A stretch of DNA of 64,000 bases, taken from NCBI RefSeq assembly GCF_021246445.1, contig NZ_JAJQXW010000001.1, forward strand, positions 1,196,168 to 1,260,167. The letters are read 5' to 3'. Below the pieces are notes generated by a model. The model saw only the letters and a program-made list of their open reading frames with translations. It was not told the DNA's origin and made no database searches. This DNA is from Rhabdothermincola salaria (GTDB taxonomy: Bacteria; Actinomycetota; Acidimicrobiia; Acidimicrobiales; Acidimicrobilacustridaceae). Position numbers and translations under genes: made by a program. Shown here one piece after another: positions 10,244 through 19,436 of this stretch (position 1 is the first letter of the stretch; each line of letters begins with the position of its first letter).

Positions 10244-13200
10244 CGGGCGTACTTCCCCTTGCCACGGCGCCCTCGACGGCCCCGCGGTGCACCTTCGACG
10301 GTGATCGCCGGGACGACCCTCGTGACGTCGTCGGGTGCCGGCTCCTCGGCCATCGGCTCCTCCGCCACGGTGTCGGGCCCGGTGTCGGCCTCGGGTCGGT
10401 CTCGGGGTGCGCGCCGCGGTGTCCGGCTCGGGCGTTCGGTCGGCGGTCTGACGACCACCCGCTCGGGCGCCAGCGGCGCGGCCAGCTCGAGCTCGTCGCG
10501 CTCGTCCTCCACCACCCGGACCCGGAGCAGGTAGCCGAGCGCGAGGACCCACAACAGCACCTGCCCGGCGAGCGCCAGCCAGCGCGAGGCAGGGGTGGCG
10601 AACGACAACGTGGCCGGCCCCGAGGTGTCGACCGTGAAGGCGCTGGCCCAGCCGAAGGCGTCCGATCGGGGAGCGTCGCGGCCGTCGACCTCGAGGGTCC
10701 AGCGGTCACCACCGCCCTCGGCCAGGTACACGACCCCCGGACTGTCGAGCGTGCCGGTCGCGTGGGTGCCGACCGCGTCGAAGGACAGCGCGGGGCCCGC
10801 GCCGGCGAGGCCCGGGATGGTCTGCGCGACCGCGCCCTCGTCGGTCGCACCATCACCGATCGCCGTGTCCGGCGGGAGCAGCGCCGGGCTGGCACCCCAG
10901 ACGGCGTTCTCGAACACGCGCACCCCCGGGTTGACGGTGACGCCGTCGAGGTCGAGCTGCGACTCCAGCACGGCCACCAGGTCGGCGGGGTCGTAACGGC
11001 GGTCCTCGGCATAGGGATCCGGAGCCGGGCCCAGGGGGACCACCACGTAGCGCACCCCCATGGGGGCCAGCAGCTCGCCCAGTCGCGAGGTGTCGCCACT
11101 GGACGCGGCGCGCACCGCGTCGGCCAGCTCAGGGGTGGCGCCGGTCGCCGCACCGGGCCACTGACCGGCCAGGGTGGGGACGCCCGCCTCGGTGGTCAGG
11201 TAGGCGAGGGTGCGTTCGGGACCGAGGTCGTCGATCTCCGGTGCCTCGAGCGCCCACCCGACACCCGGCAGCACGCCAGCGTCGCCGAGCCACAGGGCCC
11301 GGAAGGGCTGCTCCTCCGCTTCGTCGCTCATGAAGGTGAGAGCGCGCCGGAAGTCGCCCCGGGGCAGCTCCCACCGGCCCGACCAGGTGGAGCCGATCGC
11401 CGGCACCAGCGCGACCAGGAAGGCGCCGGCGGCCACGAGCGAGACGATCTGGCGCCACCCGAAGTGGTAGTCGGGCAGGTCCACCTCGAATGCCACCATC
11501 CCGAGCCCGGCCGCCAACGCCAGCCCGACCGCCGCCGGGGCCAGCAGGACCTCCGGGGTGGGCTGGTCGAAGGAGAGCCAGCCCTGGGCACCGACGAAGA
11601 CGGACGCGAAGCCGACGAGCGCCACCCCCCAGGCCCGCACCGCCCACCCGACCCGCCACCGCCGACCGATGAGCAACGGGAGCACGGCGGTGAGGGCGAA
11701 CAGTCCGGACGCGACACCGGCGCCCAGCGGGCCGGTGCCGAAGCGGAGCAGGGCACCGAGATCGAGCTCTCGGCCGGCGAGGGAGGTGGGCGCCACGATG
11801 GCCGACCAGCCGTCGAGGAAGGTCAGGCTCCAGGGCAGGTGCAGCACCAGCGCCAACGCGGTCCCACCGACGGTGGCCACGACCAGTCGGACGGCACCGG
11901 CGAACTGGCCGGCCAGGAGCCCACCGAGCACCAGGCCGGCCCCGCACAACGGCAGCACCAGCAACAGCGAGGGGTCGACGACGGCGGCCACGGCCACGAT
12001 CGCACCGAGTGCCACCACCCGTTGGAGCAGCGGACGGCGGCGGACGCCAGGTCCCGCCGCCCCGCCGTCCTCACCGTACGGAGCGACCTGGCTCACCGAG
12101 GCGAGGACCGAGATGACCCACGGGGCCATGCCGAAGGCGACGATGCCCGCCCAGCGACCGGTGGACAGCGCGTTGGTGCCGACGGGCACCAGGGCGTAGA
12201 CGGCGGTCGCGACCAACCGCCCCCGGCGAGAGCCGATGGGCCGGGCGAGTCGGAACATCCCGAACAGCCCGAGGAACAGTGGGGCGAGCACGGCGACGGT
12301 CCGCAGGAACCCGGTCGCCCCGAACAGGAGGGCCCCGAGGCCACCGAAAACGCCGAGGCCGGTGGCGGACGCATCGGTGGACCCCAGCCCGGTGGCGTCG
12401 TACCCGCTGAGCCAGCGGCCGAGGAGCTCGCCGGGAGCGTCGAACCTCGGGAGGTCCCCGACTGCGGGGAGCGATCCCCAGAGCAGCTCGCGACTGCCCA
12501 CCACGAGGAAGAGCACGAGCAGACCCATGACCAGCAGCGAGGTGGTGGCCCGGGCTTCTCGCACGTTGGAGACCACGTCGCGGGCGTGGGTGCTGTTGCG
12601 CCCGAGCTGGCCGCGCAGGTAGGCCGAGAGTCGAGCGCTCCCCCGCACCTGCAGGGCCCGAACCTCACGGTCGGACACCTGGCGCAGGCCTGCGAGCGAA
12701 CGGCGCCGGGCGCGGGTGCCCTTGGCGTGGCGGGCGTTCCACGTCCAGGCCGACGCCACGTCGCGGGCGTGGCGGAAGCGTCCCAGCACCACGGACTGCA
12801 CGACCTCCACCAGCGCGATGAGGAAGGCGACGGGGGTGGTGCGCAGACGGGTGCCGGTGGTGGTGCAGGCCCGCATGGCCCGGAGCCGGTGCCGGGCCTG
12901 GAGGCGACGACGGTCGTCGAGCGGGCGCCGGAGGCCGAGCGCCTCGAGGTGACCGACCCGAGCCGCGGGGGCCACGACGACACGGGCCCCGGCCACGTGG
13001 GCCCGCCAGCACAGCTCCAGATCCTCGCCGTGGAAGCCGATCTCGGGGTCGAAGCCCCCCAAGGCCTCGAAGAGGTCCGCCCGCACCAGGGTCGCAGCCC
13101 CCGGCAGGTAGAAGACGTCGCGGACCCCGTCGTGCTGGGCCTGGTCGAGGTCGCCTCGCTCGACGTACGGCGACGGCTGCCCGAAGCGGTCGGCACCCAT

Positions 13201-13716
13201 GCCGACCTCGAGGAGCCGGCGGGGATCGTGCCAGTCGACCACCTTGGCTCCCACGAAGCCGGCATTGGACCGGAAGGCCTCCTCCACCATGATCTGCACG
13301 GTGTCGGGTTCGAGGCGGACGTCGTCGTGGCACAGCAGGTGGAAGGCCGCCCCCTGCACGGAGCGCACGCCCTCGTCGGCCGCGGGACCGAACCCCGGGT
13401 TGTGCTCGAGGCGCCGCAGGTGAGCACCGGGGAGGGTGGCGGCCACCCGGGCCCGGAGGCCTTCGGGGTCGGCGCTGGCCGCGTCGACGACCAGCACCGA
13501 CGTGTTGGCATAGCGCTGGGAGCCGATGCTCGCCAGGGTCTCCTCGAACCACCAGCCCGGGTCGTGGGTGACCAGGACGACCACCACCGGAGGCACCGCC
13601 TCGGGCAGCGGTCCGGTCGAATCGGACGCGACGTCACCCGCGGCCGGATCGGCGGGCTGGGGGTCTCGGCCGGGCAGGCTCGAGTCCCGTTGGGGGTTCT
13701 CATCCGGGACAGTCAC
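10240..13716 (-). CDS. GT2 glycosyltransferase fused to a large polytopic membrane domain
   Basis: The 1158-residue protein has a cytosolic GT2 domain in the first 330 residues (VVVVLVTHDPGWWFEETLAS, then HDDVRLEPD and the FHGEDLELCWRA acceptor motif) resembling rhamnosyl/galactofuranosyl transferases. A central region has about 12-14 hydrophobic helices (starting LLVMGLLVLFLVVGSRELL), followed by an outer domain and a last helix (LALAGQVLLWVLALGYLL). It ends in a basic Arg/Gly-rich tail. This architecture occurs across Actinobacteria beside DUF5719. I chose the GTG at 13716, which lies 11 nt after a TACCCT box; longer frames run into the divergent gene. It probably extends a lipid-linked or wall-linked glycan; donor and acceptor are unknown. 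Confidence 0.85.
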   Translation of the reverse strand: MTVPDENPQRDSSLPGRDPQPADPAAGDVASDSTGPLPEAVPPVVVVLVTHDPGWWFEETLASIGSQRYANTSVLVVDAASADPEGLRARVAATLPGAHLRRLEHNPGFGPAADEGVRSVQGAAFHLLCHDDVRLEPDTVQIMVEEAFRSNAGFVGAKVVDWHDPRRLLEVGMGADRFGQPSPYVERGDLDQAQHDGVRDVFYLPGAATLVRADLFEALGGFDPEIGFHGEDLELCWRAHVAGARVVVAPAARVGHLEALGLRRPLDDRRRLQARHRLRAMRACTTTGTRLRTTPVAFLIALVEVVQSVVLGRFRHARDVASAWTWNARHAKGTRARRRSLAGLRQVSDREVRALQVRGSARLSAYLRGQLGRNSTHARDVVSNVREARATTSLLVMGLLVLFLVVGSRELLWGSLPAVGDLPRFDAPGELLGRWLSGYDATGLGSTDASATGLGVFGGLGALLFGATGFLRTVAVLAPLFLGLFGMFRLARPIGSRRGRLVATAVYALVPVGTNALSTGRWAGIVAFGMAPWVISVLASVSQVAPYGEDGGAAGPGVRRRPLLQRVVALGAIVAVAAVVDPSLLLVLPLCGAGLVLGGLLAGQFAGAVRLVVATVGGTALALVLHLPWSLTFLDGWSAIVAPTSLAGRELDLGALLRFGTGPLGAGVASGLFALTAVLPLLIGRRWRVGWAVRAWGVALVGFASVFVGAQGWLSFDQPTPEVLLAPAAVGLALAAGLGMVAFEVDLPDYHFGWRQIVSLVAAGAFLVALVPAIGSTWSGRWELPRGDFRRALTFMSDEAEEQPFRALWLGDAGVLPGVGWALEAPEIDDLGPERTLAYLTTEAGVPTLAGQWPGAATGATPELADAVRAASSGDTSRLGELLAPMGVRYVVVPLGPAPDPYAEDRRYDPADLVAVLESQLDLDGVTVNPGVRVFENAVWGASPALLPPDTAIGDGATDEGAVAQTIPGLAGAGPALSFDAVGTHATGTLDSPGVVYLAEGGGDRWTLEVDGRDAPRSDAFGWASAFTVDTSGPATLSFATPASRWLALAGQVLLWVLALGYLLRVRVVEDERDELELAAPLAPERVVVRPPTERPSRTPRRAPRDRPEADTGPDTVAEEPMAEEPAPDDVTRVVPAITVEGAPRGRRGRRGKGKYAR

Positions 13717-13727
13717 GACGGGAGGCG

Positions 13728-13733
13728 AGGGTA
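13728..13733 (-). promoter_or_regulatory. Possible -10 box TACCCT of the GT2 fusion gene
   Basis: TACCCT lies 11 nt upstream of the GTG start, predicting a 5' leader of only a few bases. It is less ideal than the 6-8 nt cases in this window. Confidence 0.4.
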
Positions 13734-13766
13734 CTCCCCTCTCCCTGACACGGGGTTCACCCCCGA

Positions 13767-13772
13767 TACGCT
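13767..13772 (+). promoter_or_regulatory. -10 box TACGCT of the small membrane-protein gene (leaderless type)
   Basis: TACGCT ends 6 nt before the ATG at 13779. It would also drive the overlapping glycosyltransferase downstream. Confidence 0.55.
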
Positions 13773-13778
13773 CTCGAC

Positions 13779-13982
13779 ATGGCCGACGATCCCCTGCACG
13801 AGGCCGGACGCGTCGCTCGCGAGACGCTCTACGTGGGCGTCGGGCTGGGGCTGTTGGGCTTCCAGGCGCTCCAGGTGCGCCGACGCGAGCTCGAGCGGGA
13901 GCTCGGTGTCGCCGTCCCTCCCCGACCAGCCGACCTGACCCGGCTCCTCGATCGCATCGCCGGTCGGGGCGAGCCGGGGTGA
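13779..13982 (+). CDS. Small conserved-looking protein with one hydrophobic helix
   Basis: The 67-residue protein (MADDPLHEAGRVARETLYVG...) has one weakly hydrophobic segment (TLYVGVGLGLLGFQAL) followed by a charged amphipathic stretch (QVRRRELERELG) and a Pro-rich end. I do not recognise a named family. Reality is supported by the leaderless-type promoter just before its ATG and by the GTGA overlap of its stop with the next glycosyltransferase, which implies coupled translation. It might be a membrane-associated accessory peptide for that enzyme; this is inference only. Confidence 0.65.
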   Translation: MADDPLHEAGRVARETLYVGVGLGLLGFQALQVRRRELERELGVAVPPRPADLTRLLDRIAGRGEPG

Positions 13983-15109
13983 GGGTCGCCCTCGACGCCA
14001 CCTCGCTGCTCGGACCCCGCACCGGCGTCGGCACCTTCACCGCCGAGCTCCTGGCCGCCCTGGCCGCCCGCCACGACGAGCCCCCGCTCGAACTGACCGC
14101 CTTCGGCCTCACCTGGCGGGGCCGCGAAGACCTGCGCCCCCTCGTCCCTGCCGGCATCGACGTGGTCCGCCGACCGATGGCGGCCCGCCCGCTGCGCGAG
14201 CTCTGGCAACGGATCGACCTGCCCCCGGTGGAGTGGTGGACCGGACCCGTCGACGTGGTCCACGGCCCCAACTTCGTGGTGCCTCCGGCCCGCCGGGCCG
14301 CCGAGGTCGTCACCGTGCACGACCTCACCTGCGTCCGCTTCCCCGAGATGTGCACCCGCGACGTGCTGGCCTACCCGGGCCTGCTCCGGCGCGCCATGGC
14401 TCGCGGCGCCTGGATCCACACCGTGTCCACGTCCGTCGCCGACGAGGTGGCGGCCACCTTCGCCATCGACCCCGCTCGGGTCCGCACCGTCCCCAACGGC
14501 GCACCGGCCCCGCTGGACCCAGACCGGCTCGGTCCCATGGCTGCCCGGGGGCGGCACCTGGCCGGCTCCACCGACTACGTCGTGGCCCTCGGCACGCTCG
14601 AGCCCCGCAAGGACCTGCCCACGCTGGTCCGCGCCTTCGACGTGGTCGCCGCCGAGCAGCCCGACATCGGCCTGGTGATCGCCGGGCCCGACGGCTGGGG
14701 CGCCGACGCCGTGGCCACGGCCATCGCCGCCGCCCGCCACCGCAACCGCATCCGGCGCCTCGGATGGGTCACCGACGCCGACCGCGACGCCCTCCTGGCC
14801 GGCGCCCGCGTCTTCGCCTACCCCTCGCTCTACGAGGGGTTCGGCCTCCCTCCCCTCGAGGCCCTCGCTCACCGCACCCCTGTCCTCGCCACCCGGGCCG
14901 GGGCGTTGCCCGAAGTCCTCGTCGACGCCGCCGAGTGGGCCCAGCCCGGCGACCCCGACGACCTGGCCGCCGGCCTGTTCCGCCTGCTCGACGACGACGA
15001 CCGATGCCGAGCCCTGGTGCACGCCGGGCTGGCCCGCCTCGACGCCTTCTCCTGGGAGCGCACCGCCGATGGCCTGGTCACGCTCTACCGCGACGCGTGG
15101 CACGGGTAG
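13979..15109 (+). CDS. GT-B glycosyltransferase, GT4 family
   Basis: The 376-residue enzyme is probably a retaining GT4 transferase. The N-terminal Rossmann domain starts RVALDATSLLGPRTGVGTFT, a glycine-rich acceptor-side loop. VVTVHDLTCVRFP lies mid-domain. The C-terminal donor domain has LGTLEPRKDLPTLVRAF and the E-x7-E type nucleotide-sugar motif in YPSLYEGFGLPPLEAL. The GTG start overlaps the stop of the upstream 67-residue gene. It resembles the two adjacent GT4 enzymes at 22.5-24.8 kb (shared HDL, EPRK and YEGFGLP motifs), suggesting old duplications. GDP-mannose or a derived 6-deoxyhexose is a reasonable donor guess given gmd and the reductase downstream. Confidence 0.88.
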   Translation: MRVALDATSLLGPRTGVGTFTAELLAALAARHDEPPLELTAFGLTWRGREDLRPLVPAGIDVVRRPMAARPLRELWQRIDLPPVEWWTGPVDVVHGPNFVVPPARRAAEVVTVHDLTCVRFPEMCTRDVLAYPGLLRRAMARGAWIHTVSTSVADEVAATFAIDPARVRTVPNGAPAPLDPDRLGPMAARGRHLAGSTDYVVALGTLEPRKDLPTLVRAFDVVAAEQPDIGLVIAGPDGWGADAVATAIAAARHRNRIRRLGWVTDADRDALLAGARVFAYPSLYEGFGLPPLEALAHRTPVLATRAGALPEVLVDAAEWAQPGDPDDLAAGLFRLLDDDDRCRALVHAGLARLDAFSWERTADGLVTLYRDAWHG

Positions 15110-15112
15110 TGT
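15107..15112 (+). promoter_or_regulatory. Possible -10 box TAGTGT overlapping the glycosyltransferase stop codon
   Basis: The TAG stop of the upstream gene forms the first half of TAGTGT. Transcription from here would give a leader of about 50 nt before the reductase ATG at 15168. Confidence 0.35.
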
Positions 15113-15167
15113 CGGCACCACGCCCCCACCGAGCAGCGGGGCCCGTCCCGAGGGAAGCGAAGAGTCG

Positions 15168-16088
15168 ATGAGGGTGCTCGTGACCGGTGCGGCCGGGTTC
15201 GTGGGGAGGCACTTGTCGGCGTACCTGGAGGCTCAGGGCGACGTGGTGGTGGGGGTGGACCGTTCCGATGGTCCGGACCTCGGCGATGGTGCGGGGTGGG
15301 CGTCGTTGGTGGAGCGGGTGGCGCCCGATGCGGTGTACCACTTGGGTGGGTGGAGTGATGTGGGGGCGTCGTGGGACGACCCGGCGGCGGCGTTCCGGGT
15401 GAATGCGGAGGGCACGTTGCACGTGTTGCAGGCGTGTGTGGGGTCGGGGTCGAGGCCGAAGGTGTTGGTGGTGTCGTCGGCCGATGTGTACGGGCAGGTG
15501 GCGCCGGAGCGGTTGCCGATCGGCGAGGGTGCGGAGTTGTGTCCGATCACGCCGTATGCGGCGTCGAAGGTGGCGGCGGACTACCTGGGGGTGCAGGCTC
15601 ATCGGGGGTATGGCCTGGAGGTGGTGCGGGCGCGGGCGTTCAACCATCTGGGGCCGGGGCAGACGGCGCGGTTCGTGGCCCCGGCGATCGCGGCGCGGAT
15701 CGTGGCCAACGAGGCCACCGGCGCTGATGTGGTGCCGGTGGGCAATGTGACGCCGCGGCGGGACTTCACCGATGTGCGTGATGTGGTGCGCGCCTATCGG
15801 GCGTTGATCGTCGACGGGGTTCCCGGGGAGGCCTACAACGTGTGCTCGGGGGTGGATCTGGCCATCGGGGAGCTGGCCGAGCGTCTGGTGGGCCTGGCGG
15901 TGGCGCCGATGCGGTTGGTGCCCGACCCGGACCTGCAACGCCCGGTGGAGACCCCGGTGCTGCGCGGCGACAACACCAAGTTGCGCGCCGCCACCGGTTG
16001 GGCGCCCGAGATCGATCTCGACACCACGCTCGCCGACATCCTCGACGAGCACCGTCGGGCCCGGCGTCCCGCCTCGAGCACCCCGTGA
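15168..16088 (+). CDS. NAD(P)-dependent sugar reductase/epimerase, probable GDP-4-keto-6-deoxy-D-mannose reductase (RMD-like)
   Basis: The 306-residue short-chain dehydrogenase of the extended type probably reduces GDP-4-keto-6-deoxy-D-mannose to GDP-D-rhamnose. The dinucleotide-binding loop is [11 protein letters not shown]; the catalytic Ser is in VVSSADVYG and the Tyr/Lys pair in [20 protein letters not shown] and [15 protein letters not shown] are typical of Rmd. gmd lies 97 nt downstream, making the substrate on site. The ATG at 15168 follows a purine-rich stretch (GAGGGAAGCGAAGAG). Codon choice is odd: many G-ending codons (TTG, GTG, GCG, TCG) where neighbours use C-ending ones. UDP-sugar epimerase activity cannot be excluded. 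Confidence 0.82.
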   Translation: MRVLVTGAAGFVGRHLSAYLEAQGDVVVGVDRSDGPDLGDGAGWASLVERVAPDAVYHLGGWSDVGASWDDPAAAFRVNAEGTLHVLQACVGSGSRPKVLVVSSADVYGQVAPERLPIGEGAELCPITPYAASKVAADYLGVQAHRGYGLEVVRARAFNHLGPGQTARFVAPAIAARIVANEATGADVVPVGNVTPRRDFTDVRDVVRAYRALIVDGVPGEAYNVCSGVDLAIGELAERLVGLAVAPMRLVPDPDLQRPVETPVLRGDNTKLRAATGWAPEIDLDTTLADILDEHRRARRPASSTP

Positions 16089-16128
16089 CCGCCGACCTGT
16101 CGGTTCCGGGCCCCGGGGCGGTCGCTCC

Positions 16129-16134
16129 TACACT
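16129..16134 (+). promoter_or_regulatory. Possible -10 box TACACT upstream of gmd
   Basis: TACACT lies just downstream of a short GC palindrome (GGGCCCCGGGGC) and would give gmd a leader of about 45 nt. Confidence 0.35.
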
Positions 16135-16185
16135 CGTCTGCTTGCCCTGTGCTGCTCGTCGGCACCCGATCGTGATGGTGGTTCC

Positions 16186-17166
<981 letters not shown>

Positions 17167-17187
17167 CCCCGCCATGACCCCCACCCC

Positions 17188-18162
17188 ATGATCACCGTCA
17201 TCGCCGGCGGCGTCGGGGCGGCCCGCCTCCTGGCCGGGCTCGTACGGGTCGTCGACCCCGCCGAGGTGGTCGCGGTGGTGAACGTGGGCGACGACCTCGA
17301 GCTGCACGGGCTGCGCATCTGCCCGGACCTCGACACCATCACCTACACCCTCGCCGACGCCGTCGACCCCGATCGGGGGTGGGGCCTCCGGGACGAGTCG
17401 TGGCAGGCCATGGAGATGGTCGGCCGCTACGGCGGCGAGAGCTGGTTCGGGCTCGGCGACCGTGACCTCGGCACCCACCTCTACCGCACCCAACGCCTCG
17501 CCGAGGGAGCCGACCTCGTCGCCGTCACCGAGGAGATCACGCGGGCATGGGGGCTGGCGCTACGCCTGCTGCCCGTCACCACCGATCGGCTGCGCACGAT
17601 GGTCACCCTCGGCCAGGACGACGCTCCCGGACCCGACTCCCCCGGGCTCACCGCCGGCACCGAGGTGGGGTTCCAGGAGTACTTCGTCCAGCGCCGCCAC
17701 GCGGTTCCCGTGGCCGCCGTGCGCGTCGACGGGGCCGACCTGGCCCGACCGGCCCCGGGCGTCCTCGAGGCCATCGCCGACGCCGACGTCGTGGTCGTGG
17801 CACCGTCCAACCCGATCGTCTCGATCGCTCCCGTGCTCGCCGTACCCGGGGTCCGGCGGGCCCTGGTGGCCCGACGCGACGACGTGGTCGCCGTGTCGCC
17901 CATCGTCGCCGGCGCCGCCCTCAAGGGCCCGGCCGACCGGCTCATGACCGAGCTCGGTCACGAAGCCTCCGTGGTGGGTGTGGCCCGGCTCTACGCCCCC
18001 TTCGCCGCCACCCTGGTCGTCGACGAGGCCGACCTCGACGCCGCGAACATCATCGAGGCCGAGGGCATCCGGCCGGTCGTCGCCCCCACGGTGATGCGCA
18101 CACCGCAGATCGCCGCCGAGCTCGGCCGCGTCGTCATCGACGCCGGGCGGGGCCTCGCATGA
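17188..18162 (+). CDS. cofD: 2-phospho-L-lactate transferase (F420 biosynthesis; CofD/FbiA)
   Basis: The 324-residue enzyme transfers a phospholactyl-type group (phosphoenolpyruvyl in actinobacteria) onto the 5-deazaflavin Fo to make dehydro-F420-0. The N-terminus VIAGGVGAARLLAGL is the family signature. It continues with NVGDDLELHGLRICPDLDTITY (metal and substrate site), WFGLGDRDLGTHLYRT and APSNPIVSIAPVLAVPG. Length is normal. It ends in an ATGA overlap with cofE, the next step. No clear ribosome-binding site is seen; a five-codon open frame (ATG at 17174) ends in an ATGA overlap with this start and may couple translation. Confidence 0.95.
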   Translation: MITVIAGGVGAARLLAGLVRVVDPAEVVAVVNVGDDLELHGLRICPDLDTITYTLADAVDPDRGWGLRDESWQAMEMVGRYGGESWFGLGDRDLGTHLYRTQRLAEGADLVAVTEEITRAWGLALRLLPVTTDRLRTMVTLGQDDAPGPDSPGLTAGTEVGFQEYFVQRRHAVPVAAVRVDGADLARPAPGVLEAIADADVVVVAPSNPIVSIAPVLAVPGVRRALVARRDDVVAVSPIVAGAALKGPADRLMTELGHEASVVGVARLYAPFAATLVVDEADLDAANIIEAEGIRPVVAPTVMRTPQIAAELGRVVIDAGRGLA

Positions 18163-18875
18163 GCCGCCTGAGCGTCTTCGGCCTCGACGGGATCGGTGAG
18201 ATCCGCCCCGGCGACGACCTGGCCGGCATCATCGCCGCCGCCGCTGCTGCCTCCCCCGACACCCAGCTGGTCGACGGCGACGTGCTCGTCGTCACCCAGA
18301 AGGTCGTCTCCAAGGCCGAGGACCGCCTCGTCGCCGTCGACCCCGACGACCCCCTCGCCCACAAACCACTGGTCGAGCAGGAGTCGGTGCGGGTGCTGCG
18401 CCGCCGGGGCGAACTGGTCATCAGCGAGACCGCACACGGCTTCGTGTGCGCCAACGCCGGCATCGACCTGTCCAACGTCGACCGCGGCTACGCGGCCCTG
18501 CTCCCGGTCGACTCGGACCGCTCCGCCCGACGCATCCGCGACGGGCTGCGCCACCGCATCGGTGTCGACGTGGCTGTCATCGTCTCGGACACCTTCGGGC
18601 GTCCGTGGCGGCGCGGGGTCACCGACGTGGCCATCGGTTGCGCCGGCATCGCCGCCGTGGTCGACCTCCGGGGCACCCCCGACGCGCTCGGTCGCGAGAT
18701 GCAGGTCACCGAGGTCGCCGTGGTCGACGAGATCGCCGCCGCCGCCGAGCTCGTCATGGGCAAGTCCAGTGGCGTCCCGGCGGCAGTCGTGCGTGGCGTC
18801 GACCCATCGTGGCGACGCGACGGCAGCGTCCACGACGAGATCGTCCGCTCCCCCGCCGACGACCTCTTCCGTTAG
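18159..18875 (+). CDS. cofE: Coenzyme F420-0:L-glutamate ligase (CofE)
   Basis: The 238-residue enzyme adds gamma-linked glutamates to F420-0 using GTP. It shows LVDGDVLVVTQKVVSKAEDRLV near the N-terminus, ETAHGFVCANAGIDLSNV in the middle and VIVSDTFGRPWRRGVTDVAIGCAG, all CofE hallmarks. It has only the ligase domain; mycobacterial FbiB carries an extra C-terminal flavin reductase domain that is absent here. The start is fixed by the ATGA overlap with cofD. Downstream is a 561-bp gene-free repeat region shared with the convergent guanylyltransferase gene. Confidence 0.95.
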   Translation: MSRLSVFGLDGIGEIRPGDDLAGIIAAAAAASPDTQLVDGDVLVVTQKVVSKAEDRLVAVDPDDPLAHKPLVEQESVRVLRRRGELVISETAHGFVCANAGIDLSNVDRGYAALLPVDSDRSARRIRDGLRHRIGVDVAVIVSDTFGRPWRRGVTDVAIGCAGIAAVVDLRGTPDALGREMQVTEVAVVDEIAAAAELVMGKSSGVPAAVVRGVDPSWRRDGSVHDEIVRSPADDLFR

Positions 18876-18880
18876 ATCGG

Positions 18881-18944
18881 CGCCCTCCTCCAACGCACGT
18901 CGGGACGCGGTGTGGGCGGGTCGCTGGCGCTCCCATCGCCCACC
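18881..18944 (+). repeat. Dispersed hairpin repeat, copy A1
   Basis: Shares CGCCCTCCTC at its left end and 42 of 44 bases over 18901-18944 with copy A2. Positions 18912-18943 form a 7-bp stem (GTGGGCG with CGCCCAC) around the 18-nt loop GGTCGCTGGCGCTCCCAT. Confidence 0.75.
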
Positions 18945-18968
18945 TGACGGCAGGCGTCAGCCCACTTG

Positions 18969-19053
18969 CGACAGCCGACGCTGCGCAGCAAGGAGGCTCA
19001 GCACGCGGACGCGCTTCGCCGAAGGCGGCGCAGGGAGGCTTGCCGACCGAAGC
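18969..19053 (+). repeat. Repeat unit U1
   Basis: Contains GGAGGCTCAG, then GCGCTTCGCCGAAGGCGGCG and AGGGAGGCTTGCCGACC. A 4-bp hairpin CGCC-GAA-GGCG lies at 19017-19027. Confidence 0.65.
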
Positions 19054-19178
19054 AAGATGTCACGCCCGCCGAGCCGCACTCGCTCCCGTGCGCGCGTCAG
19101 AACCGTGGCACGGGCCACCCCCCGGAACCCACTCGGCCCCGAAAGGACAGACCAGGTCCGTGCCGGCTCGCAACAGGC

Positions 19179-19246
19179 GACGACCGCAGGGAGGAGCCTC
19201 AGACCGGCCACGCGCTTCGCCGAAGGCGGCGAAGGGAGGCTTGCTG
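19179..19246 (+). repeat. Repeat unit U2
   Basis: Shares CCTCAG, the hairpin CGCC-GAA-GGCG (19218-19228) and AGGGAGGCTTGC with U1. It ends 9 nt before copy A2. Confidence 0.65.
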
Positions 19247-19255
19247 TGCCCATGG

Positions 19256-19319
19256 CGCCCTCCTCGCGAGCTCGTCGGGACGCAGTGTGGGCGGGTCGCT
19301 GGCGCTCCCGTCGCCCACC
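19256..19319 (+). repeat. Dispersed hairpin repeat, copy A2
   Basis: Second copy of the 64-bp element. The hairpin at 19287-19318 has the same 7-bp stem as A1 and a loop differing at one base (GGTCGCTGGCGCTCCCGT). Confidence 0.75.
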
Positions 19320-19344
19320 CGGCTCCACGCCTCGGCCGACTCCC

Positions 19345-19430
19345 GAACAGCCGCAGGAGCGCAGCGACGGAGGCTCAGCCAGCTCTCGCGTTTCGGCGAA
19401 GCCGGCGGAGGGAGGCTTGCCGACCGGAGC
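19345..19430 (+). repeat. Repeat unit U3
   Basis: Third unit, with GGAGGCTCAG and GGAGGGAGGCTTGCCGACCG. Its hairpin at 19394-19404 is CGGC-GAA-GCCG, one compensatory base-pair change from U1 and U2. It ends 6 nt before the stop codon of the convergent gene. Confidence 0.65.
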
Positions 19431-19436
19431 TGAGTG

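Larger units (their letters stand above)
18876..19436. repeat. Gene-free region with a composite array of structured repeats
   Basis: This stretch between convergent cofE and the guanylyltransferase has no convincing gene. It holds two copies of a 64-bp hairpin repeat (A1, A2) and three copies of a 70-85 bp unit (U1-U3) in the order A1-U1-U2-A2-U3. The A-to-U spacing is about 25 nt in both A-U pairs, so the A-U module (about 175 bp) appears duplicated. Short frames across it give Arg/Gly-rich strings repeated at each unit, which reflects the repeats rather than genes. Confidence 0.75.

Noticed and set aside
10762-13938. 1058-codon open frame on the plus strand opposite the GT2 fusion gene
   Set aside because: It mirrors a real gene with strong GT2 and membrane-helix motifs. 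Its own translation is Gly/His/Arg/Glu-rich without domains, as expected antisense to C-ending codons in GC-rich DNA.
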